A DNA stretch of 64,000 bases, taken from Dethiosulfovibrio peptidovorans DSM 11002. GTDB lineage: Bacteria; Synergistota; Synergistia; Synergistales; Dethiosulfovibrionaceae. Shown in pieces: positions 26,492 through 34,067 of the stretch. The stretch's first letter is position 1. Every line of letters begins with the position of its first letter. The position numbers and the translations under genes are program-made. The notes under the pieces were generated by a model. The model searched no databases. It was not told the origin of the DNA and worked only from the letters and a program-made list of their open reading frames with translations. Location: positions 968,501 through 1,032,500 of the forward strand of contig NZ_ABTR02000001.1 of assembly GCF_000172975.1 (NCBI RefSeq), read 5' to 3'.

Positions 26492-27814
26492 TCACAGCTT
26501 AGACTCAACGTTATCCACAATTCCTTTCACCCTGGCATTGTCCAGAAGAAGCTGTTCTATCTTCTTCTGAGCGTGGAGAACCGTCGTATGGTCCTTTTTG
26601 TTGAAGGCCGACCCTATCTGTTGAAGACTGCTCTCGGTGTGTTTTCTGCATATGAACATGGCTATCTGCCTTGCCAGGGCTATCTCGGAGGTTCTCTTGC
26701 TGCTGGTGAGATCCTCCACGGTGAAGGAACATTCCTCCGCTACTATCTGCTGTATAAGGTCTATGCTGACCGGACCTTTGGAGGTGTGCCTCACTATGTC
26801 CTTGAGCCATTCCGAGGTGTTTTCCACCGTGACCGGCTCGCTGTTGAGCTCCGCACAGGCTATAACCCTGTTGAGGGCCCCCTCCAGCTCCCTTATGTTG
26901 CTCGGTACGTTCTGGGCCAGGTAGTTTATGACGTCCTCCGGCATGGGGTAGTTCCTGAACTCTGCCTTCTTCGTGAGTATGGCTATTCTGGTCTCGTAGT
27001 CTGGAGACTGTATGTCAGTCACCAATCCCCATTCGAAACGGCTCACCAATCTGTCCTCTATGGATTTTATGTCCTTGGGAGGCCTGTCCGAGCTCAGTAC
27101 GATCTGTTTCTTTCCGTCGTGGAGGCTGTTGAAGGTGTGGAAAAACTCCTCCTGGGTGCTTTCCTTTCCGGCGAGAAACTGTATATCGTCTATGAGCAGG
27201 AGGTCCATGGTCCTGTATCTGGCCCTGAACTCGGCAGTTCGGTTGTTCTTTATGCTCGTTATGAGCTCATTGGTGAACTTTTCCGAGCTGACATACCCTA
27301 CCTTGAGGTTTCTGTCGTTCTGTAGGGCATGATGTCCTATAGCGTGCATAAGATGGGTCTTCCCCAGTCCAACCCCTCCCCATATAAACAGGGGGTTGTA
27401 GGCTGCTCCAGGGCTTTCAGCCACGGCCAGACTTGCGGCGTGAGCCAGCCTGTTGGATTTACCCACGACGAAGGAGGAAAAAAGGTAGTTCGGGTTTAGT
27501 CCGCTGACCTTTCCCTGGGATTCGGGCTTTATGGTCCTCTCTGCCCTCTCCTGTTCTTTTCTGTTATCTCCGGTCCCTACGTTCAGCTTCAGTCCCTTTC
27601 CGTAACCTAGATCCTTCATTGTGTCTTCCAGTATTTTCTGGAAACGGTTCTGGATTTGCACCTTTATAAAATCGTTGGCTACGTCCAGTAAGATAACCTC
27701 GTCCTCCATGGATAGGGGAACGCAGGTCTTCAACCACACGTCTACCGTTCCGTCCGGAAGTTTAGGCGTAGATGCCGCCACGATGTCTTGCCATAGTTTT
27801 TCCACGTCTTTCAC
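26492..27814 (-). CDS. dnaA: Chromosomal replication initiator DnaA
   Basis: A 440-residue initiator ATPase. Domain I is about residues 1-80, the AAA+ core carries Walker A GGVGLGKTHL (about 146-155), Walker B LLLIDDIQF and the arginine-finger region, and the C-terminal domain IV has the box-recognition signature DHTTVLHA with the basic loop. The chosen start is GTG 27814 (KDVEKLWQDIV), with AGAGGTG just upstream; a frame continues to 27862, but there the codons are DnaA boxes rather than protein. DnaA opens the origin and can repress its own gene through boxes upstream. The 3' end contains one perfect DnaA box in coding sequence. Confidence 0.96.
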   Translation of the reverse strand: MKDVEKLWQDIVAASTPKLPDGTVDVWLKTCVPLSMEDEVILLDVANDFIKVQIQNRFQKILEDTMKDLGYGKGLKLNVGTGDNRKEQERAERTIKPESQGKVSGLNPNYLFSSFVVGKSNRLAHAASLAVAESPGAAYNPLFIWGGVGLGKTHLMHAIGHHALQNDRNLKVGYVSSEKFTNELITSIKNNRTAEFRARYRTMDLLLIDDIQFLAGKESTQEEFFHTFNSLHDGKKQIVLSSDRPPKDIKSIEDRLVSRFEWGLVTDIQSPDYETRIAILTKKAEFRNYPMPEDVINYLAQNVPSNIRELEGALNRVIACAELNSEPVTVENTSEWLKDIVRHTSKGPVSIDLIQQIVAEECSFTVEDLTSSKRTSEIALARQIAMFICRKHTESSLQQIGSAFNKKDHTTVLHAQKKIEQLLLDNARVKGIVDNVESKL

Positions 27815-27854
27815 AAAATTCACCTCTGAAGGGTTATATTTTCGTCCACAAAAG

Positions 27855-28030
27855 TTATCCACATATCCACAGTTATCCTACAACAGCCTGTGAAAAAAGA
27901 GAAGTGGCTGTTTCAGTGACGTTACAGATTGTGGATAGTTATCCACTCAATTTGACCAAGCCTCCAGATCCGCATTTCATGGGGCTTCGTGGGTTATCCA
28001 CAGGTTATCCACTAAAGTGGATAACCTGTG
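27855..28030. other. Putative oriC half 2: DnaA-box cluster upstream of dnaA with 32-base inverted repeat
   Basis: At least six boxes in 176 bases: TTATCCACA at 27855-27863 and 27994-28002; TATCCACA at 27864; complement of CTATCCACA at 27930-27938; TTATCCACT at 27939-27947 and 28005-28013; complement of TTATCCACT at 28016-28024. The arms 27999-28013 and 28016-28030 (15 bases each) are perfect inverted copies with a 2-base centre. An AT-rich stretch (28121-28156) follows, before csd, and could be the unwinding element. Confidence 0.75.
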
Positions 28031-28174
28031 CCGGTGAATCTAAGGGATAAGCACCCTATGATACAACAGTACCGGGGTTTCATGTGCATAGTGGATGGCC
28101 GAGAAAGTCTCTTTACAGGTACTCTTTTTTGTGAATAATGTATAGTAATACTTATTATGAGAAGAGGTATCGTT

Positions 28175-29335
28175 ATGTCCGTATATGTGAATAACGCGGC
28201 TACAAGCTGGCCGAAACCGGAATGCGTTCCCAAGGCCGTTTTCGATTTCATGACAGGTAGAGGGGCCAACCTTGCTAGAGGGGCTGCGGCGAAGAGGGAT
28301 GTGGATACACTTGATATGGTAATGGAGTGCAGGGAAGCCCTGGCGGATCTGTTTTGTGGATATCGTGACTGCGATCCCAGATACGTCACCTTCACCTCCA
28401 ACGTAACCGAATCGTTGAACGTCGTCCTGAAGGGATATCTGCGTCCGGGGATGACCGTGGCCACTACATCGATGGAGCATAACGCTGTGATCCGTCCTCT
28501 AAGGGCCCTGGAGAAAAAAGGGATTAATTTAGAGATAATTAAATGTGATGATCGAGGAAGGCTGGATCCAAGGTCTCTGGAACTGTTGATTGAAAGCAAG
28601 ACCATAGATATGGTGGTTATAGCTCATGGAAGCAATTTATGTGGGGTTATCCAGGACGTGAAGTCGGTGGGGAAAATATGCAAAGATAAAGGCGTTCCCT
28701 TCGTCCTCGATACGGCCCAGACCGCCGGAGTTATCCACATATCGGCGTCCGATCTGGGGCTTTCCGCCCTGTGTTTCACCGGCCATAAGGGACTGATGGG
28801 ACCTCAGGGAATAGGTGGCATAGTCTGGGAACCCTCCTTCGCAGAAAAATGCTCTCCCTTCGTGGAGGGAGGCACAGGAAGCTTTTCCGACGAGGAGTAT
28901 CAGCCAACGAGGATGCCCGATAAATTCGAGGCGGGAACCCCAAACCTACCTGCCATAGCCGGGCTTCTGGCCGCCGTTAGGTGGATAGAGGAGACGGGAA
29001 TCGAGACTATCCACAGCAGGGAAAAGGAGCTCGGAGAGAGGCTTCTCAAGGGACTTATCCACATGAAGGGAATAGAGTTTCACGGTCCTTCCGATATGGA
29101 AAACAGGCTTCCTGTGTTCGCAGTCAACTTCGATTGTGTGGACAACGGTACCCTGGCGGGAGAACTGGCAGATATGGGGATAGAGACCAGACCTGGGCTC
29201 CACTGCGCTCCTCTCGCCCATAAGACATTGGGCAGTTTTCCACAGGGAGCCCTGAGGTTGAGCGTCGGCTATTTCAACACCGAGGAGGATGTGGATTCCA
29301 CCCTGAACCAGCTGAGCCGACTGGTGGATAGATGA
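28175..29335 (+). CDS. Class V aminotransferase, cysteine desulfurase family
   Basis: A 386-residue PLP enzyme. Key motifs are YVNNAATSWPKP at the start, FTSNVTESLNVVLKG, HNAVIRPL, DTAQTAGV (aspartate that pairs with PLP nitrogen), the Schiff-base lysine in CFTGHKGLMGPQG, and the active-site cysteine in RPGLHCAPLAHKTLG. The short GLHCAPLAH form is that of the stand-alone cysteine desulfurase group often annotated in Synergistota and Clostridia rather than IscS with IscU. It would release sulfur from cysteine as persulfide. ATG 28175 is chosen for the AGAAGAGG site before it; ATG 28157 is an alternative. The coding sequence carries two perfect DnaA boxes. Confidence 0.9.
   Translation: MSVYVNNAATSWPKPECVPKAVFDFMTGRGANLARGAAAKRDVDTLDMVMECREALADLFCGYRDCDPRYVTFTSNVTESLNVVLKGYLRPGMTVATTSMEHNAVIRPLRALEKKGINLEIIKCDDRGRLDPRSLELLIESKTIDMVVIAHGSNLCGVIQDVKSVGKICKDKGVPFVLDTAQTAGVIHISASDLGLSALCFTGHKGLMGPQGIGGIVWEPSFAEKCSPFVEGGTGSFSDEEYQPTRMPDKFEAGTPNLPAIAGLLAAVRWIEETGIETIHSREKELGERLLKGLIHMKGIEFHGPSDMENRLPVFAVNFDCVDNGTLAGELADMGIETRPGLHCAPLAHKTLGSFPQGALRLSVGYFNTEEDVDSTLNQLSRLVDR
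28731..29063. promoter_or_regulatory. DnaA boxes inside the csd coding region
   Basis: Perfect TTATCCACA 9-mers occur at 28731-28739 and 29055-29063, with CTATCCACA at 29007-29015 between them, all in the same direction as transcription. They are within 1 kb of the putative origin. Confidence 0.55.
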
Positions 29336-29360
29336 GTGAGGTATAGGCGATTATGACGGT

Positions 29361-29393
29361 AAACCCGGTGGATATCCACCGGGTTTGCTTTTT
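29361..29393 (+). terminator. Intrinsic terminator after csd
   Basis: A perfect 26-base palindrome (29361-29386, AAACCCGGTGGAT with its complement) followed by GCTTTTT. Confidence 0.85.
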
Positions 29394-29466
29394 CCTCACT
29401 CCTACTATAAAGTGACATACGTTGTGCGAGAGGTTGTTCTATAAAACGTTTGTCTTGGAGGCCGTC

Positions 29467-30834
29467 ATGAAAGTAGTGATAGTAGGAGCCGGAAACGTAG
29501 GCTATTCCATAGCGAGAAGCCTATCGCTGGAGGGGCACGACATAGTGGTCGTGGAAAGAGATCTCGAGGTCGGATCCAAGGTGGAGAACGAGCTGGACGT
29601 GTCGGTGGTTATAGGCAACGGATCCCGTCCGCCTGTGTTGGAGCAGGCTGGTATAAAGTCGGGATGCGACGTAGATTTTCTCGTGGCCTGCACCGACAGG
29701 GACGAGGTCAATATAATGGCCTGCTGGGTGGGCAAGAGATGCGGTGTCAAGAGGGTCATCTCCAGGGCCAGAGGGATGGAGTATACCGATACACCTCAGT
29801 GGGCCACTTTCCTCGGCATAGATGTCATGAACTCTCCGGAAAGGTCCGTCGCCAGGGACATAGACGATCTTCTGGCGGTCAGCGCCGCGGTGCACGCCAC
29901 GGAGTTGTTCGACGGAAAGGCCGGGTCCTATGCCTTCAGGGTCGGATCCGACTCTCCCATAGTTGGAATGACCCTAAGCGAAGTGGGGCAGGAATACCCC
30001 AATCTGTCGGCGGTGATGGTTTACGTCGAGAGGGGAAACAAGGGATTCGTACCCTCCGGTGACTGGGTGGCAATGGAGGGTGATCTGTGTTTCATGGTCT
30101 CCTTCAAGGACAGGGTTTTTCACCTTCAGGAGCTGTTTCATCCCTCCAGCGGCAAGGGCCTTCGCAGGGTGATGATAGTAGGAGGAGGAAAGTTGGGAGC
30201 TCATCTGGCCAGGAGGCTGGTCAGGAGATATCCCGGCATAGACGTAAAGATACTGGACAAGAACAGGGAGAAGTGCGACAAACTGGCGGAGGAGATGCCC
30301 AGGGTGACGGTCCTTTTCGGAGACGGAACGGACGAGAGACTGCTTCTCCACGAGGGGATAGAGGATATCGACGGATTCGTCGCCACCACCGACTCGGACG
30401 AGCTCAACATGATACTGACCGTTCTGGCCGACAGGATGAAGGCCAGAAAGACCGTGGCGGTGGTGCACAAGGAACTCTACTCAAGGTTGGCCGAGGATAT
30501 GCCTATCGACTCGGTGGTGAATCCCAACGAATCGCTGGCTTCCTTGATACTCCGTCACGTAAGATATCCGGAGACGGCGGGATCTTTGTCCCTTATAGAT
30601 AGAATAGGGGCGGAGATGCTGGAGGTTACCATTCCGAAGGACAGCCCAGTGGTGGGTAAAAAGCTCATGGACGTAGGGCTTCCAAAGGGAGTTCTCTTCG
30701 CCATGGTCAACCGGAAGGGAAATATCATACTTCCCAGAGGGGACATGGTCATAAAAGGGGAGGATACCGTATCCATCTTTGCCACAGGAGACCTTCTGCC
30801 CAGGGCTCTCAGGATTCTGGGGATACAGAAATGA
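29467..30834 (+). CDS. trkA: Trk potassium transport NAD-binding regulatory protein TrkA
   Basis: A 455-residue cytoplasmic protein with two RCK (TrkA-N plus TrkA-C) units. The first nucleotide-binding glycine motif is GAGNVGYSIA at residues 7-16 with the acidic end VVVERD; the second is GGGKLGAHLA at about residue 240 with VKILDKN. Each is followed by a TrkA-C domain (DSPIVGMTLSEVGQ; DSPVVGKKLMDVGL). It gates the TrkH channel in response to nucleotides. ATG 29467 is chosen because GGAG lies just upstream and the Rossmann fold begins at once. Its stop overlaps the trkH start by ATGA. Confidence 0.95.
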   Translation: MKVVIVGAGNVGYSIARSLSLEGHDIVVVERDLEVGSKVENELDVSVVIGNGSRPPVLEQAGIKSGCDVDFLVACTDRDEVNIMACWVGKRCGVKRVISRARGMEYTDTPQWATFLGIDVMNSPERSVARDIDDLLAVSAAVHATELFDGKAGSYAFRVGSDSPIVGMTLSEVGQEYPNLSAVMVYVERGNKGFVPSGDWVAMEGDLCFMVSFKDRVFHLQELFHPSSGKGLRRVMIVGGGKLGAHLARRLVRRYPGIDVKILDKNREKCDKLAEEMPRVTVLFGDGTDERLLLHEGIEDIDGFVATTDSDELNMILTVLADRMKARKTVAVVHKELYSRLAEDMPIDSVVNPNESLASLILRHVRYPETAGSLSLIDRIGAEMLEVTIPKDSPVVGKKLMDVGLPKGVLFAMVNRKGNIILPRGDMVIKGEDTVSIFATGDLLPRALRILGIQK

Positions 30835-32282
30835 GATTTCGTCTGGTATCCAGGGTGCTGGGGCTGCTCTGTGCCATAGTGTCCCTCTCCATGACTTGGC
30901 CTCTCTACTGGAGTCTGAAGGACGGTTCCAACGATATCAGGGCGTTTCTTGCCGCCATAGCTGTAGGATTTATATCGGGAGCGGCCCTCTACCTGGCGGG
31001 AAGAGGAGAGGACTACCAGGAGCTGGGAATAAGGGAGGCCTTCGCGGTGGTCACCCTTTCCTGGGTTTTGGCCTCGGCCATAGGGGCCTTGCCTTTCTAC
31101 CTTGCCGGGTCGGTTGAGACCTACACGGACGGTTTCTTCGAGGCCATGTCCGGTTTTTCCACCACGGGAGCGTCCATTTTGACCGACATACAGTCAAATC
31201 CAAGAGGGATCTTGTTTTGGCGCAGTCTGACCCATTGGCTGGGTGGAATGGGGATCATAGTTTTGAGTCTGGCCATCCTTCCCTTCATAGGGGTAGGGGG
31301 AATGCAGCTCTTCAAGGCAGAGGTTCCCGGTCCCACCCCGGAGAAGCTCACCCCCAGGGTTCAACAGACGGCCGTGCTTCTCTGGGGGGTCTACGTCCTT
31401 CTGTCCGGCGCCGAGGTGCTGGCCCTGGCGTTCGGCGGAATGGACCTGTTCGAGTCTCTGACCCACACGTTCGGGACCATGGCTACTGGAGGATTTTCCC
31501 CTCTCAACGGCAGCATAGGACAGTATGGAAAGCCCTATTTCGACTGGGTCATAACGGTTTTCATGTTTCTTGCCGGTGCCAACTTCACCTTGCATTACAT
31601 GGCTCTTAGAGGAAAGCCCCTCAGCCTGTGGAGGGACGAGGAATTTCGGTTCTACACCAAGGTTATTCTGTTCTCAACCGTTACGATAACCCTCTCTCTC
31701 CTGGTCTTCGGGGGATACTCCTCGGCGGAGAAGGCCTTGAGGGACGCGGCCTTTCAGGTGGTCAGCATAGTAACCACAACCGGTTACGCCACGGCGGACT
31801 TCGATTTATGGCCTCAATACTGTCGTTTTCTTCTGCTCCTTCTGATGTTCGTAGGGGGCTGTGCCGGTTCCACCGGAGGTGGAATGAAGAACGTCAGGAT
31901 AATGGTCATTCTGCGGAGGGTGGGCATGGAGATAAGGAGACTTCTCCATCCCAGACAGGTGATAAAGATCAGGCTCAACGGGACGGTACTCAGAGACGAT
32001 GTCATAACCTCGGTGACCGCTTTCTTTATCCTCTATATCGTGCTCTTCGCTCTGGCGACCCTGGCCATGGCCGCCATGGGGTTGGATCTTACGGCAGCTA
32101 TATCCAGCGTCGCCGCCACACTGGGCAACATCGGTCCCGGTCTGGGAATGGTAGGTCCTACCCAGAATTATCACTGGGTCTGCGCTCCTGGCAAATGGCT
32201 TCTCTCTCTCTGTATGTTGCTGGGCAGGCTAGAGATATTCACTGTAGTGATGCTATTTTTCCCCGGTACTTGGAAGAGATAG
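30831..32282 (+). CDS. trkH: Potassium uptake channel TrkH
   Basis: A 483-residue membrane protein with about ten helices and the four pore loops of the Trk/Ktr family. Pore-loop sequences are visible as SGFSTTGASIL (first), FGTMATGGFSPLNGS (second), SIVTTTGYATADFDLW (third) and ATLGNIGPGLGMVGP (fourth). With TrkA it forms the low-affinity K+ uptake system. The gene overlaps trkA by 4 bases, so the pair is one operon. It is followed by a remnant of the dispersed repeat and a terminator hairpin. Confidence 0.95.
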   Translation: MRFRLVSRVLGLLCAIVSLSMTWPLYWSLKDGSNDIRAFLAAIAVGFISGAALYLAGRGEDYQELGIREAFAVVTLSWVLASAIGALPFYLAGSVETYTDGFFEAMSGFSTTGASILTDIQSNPRGILFWRSLTHWLGGMGIIVLSLAILPFIGVGGMQLFKAEVPGPTPEKLTPRVQQTAVLLWGVYVLLSGAEVLALAFGGMDLFESLTHTFGTMATGGFSPLNGSIGQYGKPYFDWVITVFMFLAGANFTLHYMALRGKPLSLWRDEEFRFYTKVILFSTVTITLSLLVFGGYSSAEKALRDAAFQVVSIVTTTGYATADFDLWPQYCRFLLLLLMFVGGCAGSTGGGMKNVRIMVILRRVGMEIRRLLHPRQVIKIRLNGTVLRDDVITSVTAFFILYIVLFALATLAMAAMGLDLTAAISSVAATLGNIGPGLGMVGPTQNYHWVCAPGKWLLSLCMLLGRLEIFTVVMLFFPGTWKR

Positions 32283-32288
32283 ACCGGC

Positions 32289-32345
32289 ACTACACGACGG
32301 CAATTTCGGAAATGCGGGCCCGAACGGGCTTCGTCGAAACGAGAT
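32289..32345 (+). repeat. Degenerate fragment of the dispersed repeat
   Basis: Matches the right third of copies A and B: CTACACGACGGCA, then CGGGCCCGAACGGGCTTCG and TCGAAACGAGAT. The left two thirds are missing. It lies right after the trkH stop and is the first part of direct repeat 1. Confidence 0.6.
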
Positions 32346-32359
32346 CTCCGACATAAAAA

Positions 32360-32395
32360 CGAAGGAGGAACCCCAGTTTTGGGGTTCCTCCTTCG
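32360..32395 (+). terminator. Intrinsic terminator after trkAH
   Basis: Stem CGAAGGAGGAACCCC (32360-32374) pairs perfectly with GGGGTTCCTCCTTCG (32381-32395), with a 6-base loop. The T-run after the stem is short (TTATG), so it may be weak or bidirectional. Confidence 0.7.
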
Positions 32396-32398
32396 TTA

Positions 32399-32414
32399 TG
32401 TTTCCCGGGAAACA
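32399..32414. promoter_or_regulatory. parS-like site 2
   Basis: TGTTTCCCGGGAAACA, identical to site 1. Here the palindrome continues perfectly to 26 bp (32394-32419). Confidence 0.75.
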
Positions 32415-32483
32415 TAACGGTTTTTAGGAAACTACAGGCTGTTGAGCCCCATACCTGATACGATTGAAATATCGTTCTGCCTT

Positions 32484-32542
32484 CCCCAGTACAGGCTCGA
32501 CGCTACTCAATAGAGACTCTGGCGTGTGCTGGGGCTTTTTTT
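32484..32542 (+). terminator. Orphan plus-strand terminator-like hairpin
   Basis: A 10-bp stem (CCCCAGTACA at 32484-32493 with TGTGCTGGGG at 32525-32534, one G-U pair) followed by C and seven T. It points along the plus strand although the next gene, hicB, is on the minus strand and ends here. It may end a small RNA from 32420 onward, or be part of an old insertion. Confidence 0.4.
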
Positions 32543-32939
32543 ACACTCCTAGTCTCTCCCTGAGGGCCTCCTGGAGGGTACTGGAAAAATTAATTTTATT
32601 CTCTATGGCCATCTCATTAAGCCAGGCCGGTATCGTTACGTTCTTGCTTACGGATTTTTTTGTCTCCTCTTTACGAAGGATATCCATCCGCACATCGATT
32701 AGAACGGCAACTTCGTCTTCTTCTGGTTGTAGCTTGTTGACCGGAGAGGGGGTTGGAATGGAGTCGTTATCATCTTCCATGCAGAGCAAATGACCTCCTA
32801 AAGCGTCTTTTGCGCTGGCGATAGCGTCAGCGTAGTCCTTACCGAAAGTATTACAGCCTGGAAGGTCTGGAAAGCGGACACAGACATACTTACCGTCTTC
32901 AGAGAGCAGCGCTGGATATATGCGAACATCCTTTTTCAT
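32541..32939 (-). CDS. hicB: HicB-family antitoxin
   Basis: A 132-residue antitoxin. The N-terminal half is the degenerate RNase H-like HicB fold (IYPALLSEDGKYVCVRFPDLPG, then CNTFGKDYADAIASAKDALGGHL), and the C-terminal half ends in a short ribbon-helix-helix-like DNA-binding segment (VTIPAWLNEMAIENKINFSSTLQEALRERL, in parts NVTIPAWLNEMAIE and FSSTLQEALRER). It would bind HicA and repress the operon. The gene follows hicA by 28 bases on the same strand, so the toxin is read first. It is inside an island bracketed by direct repeats. Confidence 0.9.
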   Translation of the reverse strand: MKKDVRIYPALLSEDGKYVCVRFPDLPGCNTFGKDYADAIASAKDALGGHLLCMEDDNDSIPTPSPVNKLQPEEDEVAVLIDVRMDILRKEETKKSVSKNVTIPAWLNEMAIENKINFSSTLQEALRERLGV

Positions 32940-32967
32940 AAGAAATCGTCTCCTTTCTGAGGAGGGG

Positions 32968-33150
32968 TTACTTGAGCCCCGCCTGTTTCATGATGCTATT
33001 GAATGTCTTGGGTGAAACGTCCTTTTGGGGATGCTTTACAGTTGTCTTCCCCGGCTTTGTCGGATGCTTGAAATGATGGTGGCTACCGACTGTCTTGATC
33101 CAGTACCAGCCGTTATTTTCAAGAATCTTGATTATTTCGCTGGACATCAT
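32968..33150 (-). CDS. hicA: HicA-family mRNA interferase toxin
   Basis: A 60-residue double-stranded-RNA-binding-like toxin that cleaves mRNA. The whole HicA pattern is present: MMSSEIIKILENNGWYWIKT, then the catalytic His in GSHHHFKHPTKPGKTTVKHP and the end SIMKQAGLK. ATG 33150 is chosen because AGGGGG lies 7 bases upstream and the family starts with M-(K)-S-S-E; an in-frame upstream extension to 33201 has no homology. It is paired with the downstream hicB. Confidence 0.9.
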   Translation of the reverse strand: MMSSEIIKILENNGWYWIKTVGSHHHFKHPTKPGKTTVKHPQKDVSPKTFNSIMKQAGLK

Positions 33151-33209
33151 CACTTTTCCCCCTGACATCGTTATTATAATGCGCATTATTATGCTCGTCA
33201 ATTTTTTAG

Positions 33210-33443
33210 GTTATTGGAGGCGACCGCCGGGAGCGGGTGGAGGTGACGCAGGACCAGGTGGTAGAAGAGTTAGCCCTAATAGCCTTCGGTAATCCCCATG
33301 ACGTCATGGAATGGGGACCTGGTGGTGTGCATTTACGTTCTAGTTTCGAGCTGACGTTCGACCAAGCGGCAATAGTGGCTGAGGTTGCAGAGACGACAAT
33401 CCAGACCGGAGGATCTCTGAGGCTGATCCTCGTAGAGGTCTAA
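33210..33443 (+). pseudogene. Phage terminase small subunit fragment
   Basis: An open frame of about 77 codons after an in-frame stop at 33207. DRRERVEVTQDQVVEELALI, then AFGNPHDVMEWGPGGVHLR and the VAEVAETTIQTGGSLRLIL segment match the middle of phage terminase small subunits (which read ...VTxDRVxEELARIAF..P.D.MEWG.DG..L). The N-terminal DNA-binding part and the C-terminal end are missing. A GTG at 33237 could start a 68-residue peptide, but it is best seen as a prophage remnant next to hicA. Confidence 0.7.
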
Positions 33444-33489
33444 AAGACTGGCTCGAACGGGCTTCGTCGAAACGAGATCTCCGACATAA

Positions 33490-33530
33490 AAACGAAGGAG
33501 GAGACCAGATTCGGGTCCCCTCCTTCGTTT
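33490..33530. terminator. Terminator hairpin next to the Sel1 gene
   Basis: AAACGAAGGAG...GACC pairs with GGTC...CTCCTTCGTTT around a short loop and has T or A runs on both sides, so it can work in both directions. It ends the minus-strand Sel1 transcript and any plus-strand transcript from the island. Confidence 0.7.
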
Positions 33531-33533
33531 TTA

Positions 33534-33549
33534 TGTTTCCCGGGAAACA
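33534..33549. promoter_or_regulatory. parS-like site 3
   Basis: TGTTTCCCGGGAAACA again, identical in core to sites 1 and 2, within direct repeat 2. Confidence 0.75.
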
Positions 33550-33566
33550 TCCCGGTTTTTAGAAAA

Positions 33567-33947
33567 CTACAGGCTGTTGAGCCCCATCTCCGATACCGAT
33601 CTGGCTGCACCTATGCAACCGTTTCTCTTAGCTGTCTCCAGCCAATGTTCCGCCTTATCCTTTTGCCCCATTTTGGCATAGAGAGAGGCTAGACTCATCT
33701 GAGCGGTGGCGTTGCCCTGATAGGCCGATAGGCTCAGCCACTTGAGTGCCTGGTCCCTGTCGGCGGTAACCAGATAACCGGCGGCATAGGCCTCTCCAAG
33801 CACCCTCTGAGCCTCCGAATCGCCCTGTTTCGCAAGTTTGTGGATCGACTGAAATTCCTGGGAGTCAACGGCGCCTACCCAACCAGGGGCTATAACACAG
33901 AGAGAGAACAACGCGAATATCAAAAACACAGCCTTGAACATATTCAC
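33567..33947 (-). CDS. Secreted Sel1-repeat protein
   Basis: A 126-residue protein with a signal peptide (FKAVFLIFALFSLCVIAPGWVGA) and about two to three Sel1 (TPR-like) repeats: AKQGDSEAQRVLGEAYAAGY, then ALKWLSLSAYQGNATAQMSL and KAEHWLETAKRNGCIGA. Such solenoids mediate protein contacts in the periplasm; no partner can be named. GTG 33947 lies 6 bases after AGAGGTG; ATG 33941 is the alternative start. A near-consensus promoter lies 50-75 bases upstream, and its last codons are duplicated at 32.42 kb. Confidence 0.8.
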   Translation of the reverse strand: MNMFKAVFLIFALFSLCVIAPGWVGAVDSQEFQSIHKLAKQGDSEAQRVLGEAYAAGYLVTADRDQALKWLSLSAYQGNATAQMSLASLYAKMGQKDKAEHWLETAKRNGCIGAARSVSEMGLNSL

Positions 33948-33994
33948 AGAAAACACCTCTTTTGGAGACGTATTTAGGATCTTTTACAGCTCGG

Positions 33995-34022
33995 ATTATA
34001 CATCTCCTTTCGGCGAATGCAA
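33995..34022 (-). promoter_or_regulatory. Promoter of the Sel1 gene
   Basis: On the minus strand TTGCAT (34022-34017), 16-base spacer, perfect TATAAT (34000-33995), about 48 bases before the Sel1 start. Confidence 0.65.
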
Positions 34023-34067
34023 TAGAGAGAGAAAAAGAAAGATAAGTGAAACTCGTTTTGTTTGATT

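Larger units (their letters stand above)
32317..32466. repeat. Direct repeat 1 flanking the hicBA/terminase island
   Basis: About 150 bases matching 33449-33600 in the same direction: a CGAACGGGCTTCGTCGAAAC fragment of the dispersed repeat, a terminator hairpin of similar shape, a parS-like palindrome and the 3' end of the Sel1-type gene (ACTACAGGCTGTTGAGCCCC). The Sel1 end here is a dead copy; the live one is at 33567. Confidence 0.75.
33449..33600. repeat. Direct repeat 2 flanking the hicBA/terminase island
   Basis: Second copy of the 32317-32466 repeat, with the same order: repeat fragment (33449-33490), hairpin, parS-like site, then the Sel1 gene's 3' end. Here the Sel1 gene is complete, so this is the original copy and the other is the duplicate. 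Confidence 0.75.

Noticed and set aside
27815..27862. Longer dnaA starting at GTG 27862
   Set aside because: The extra codons are made of DnaA boxes and have no similarity to DnaA N-termini; GTG 27814 has the ribosome site.
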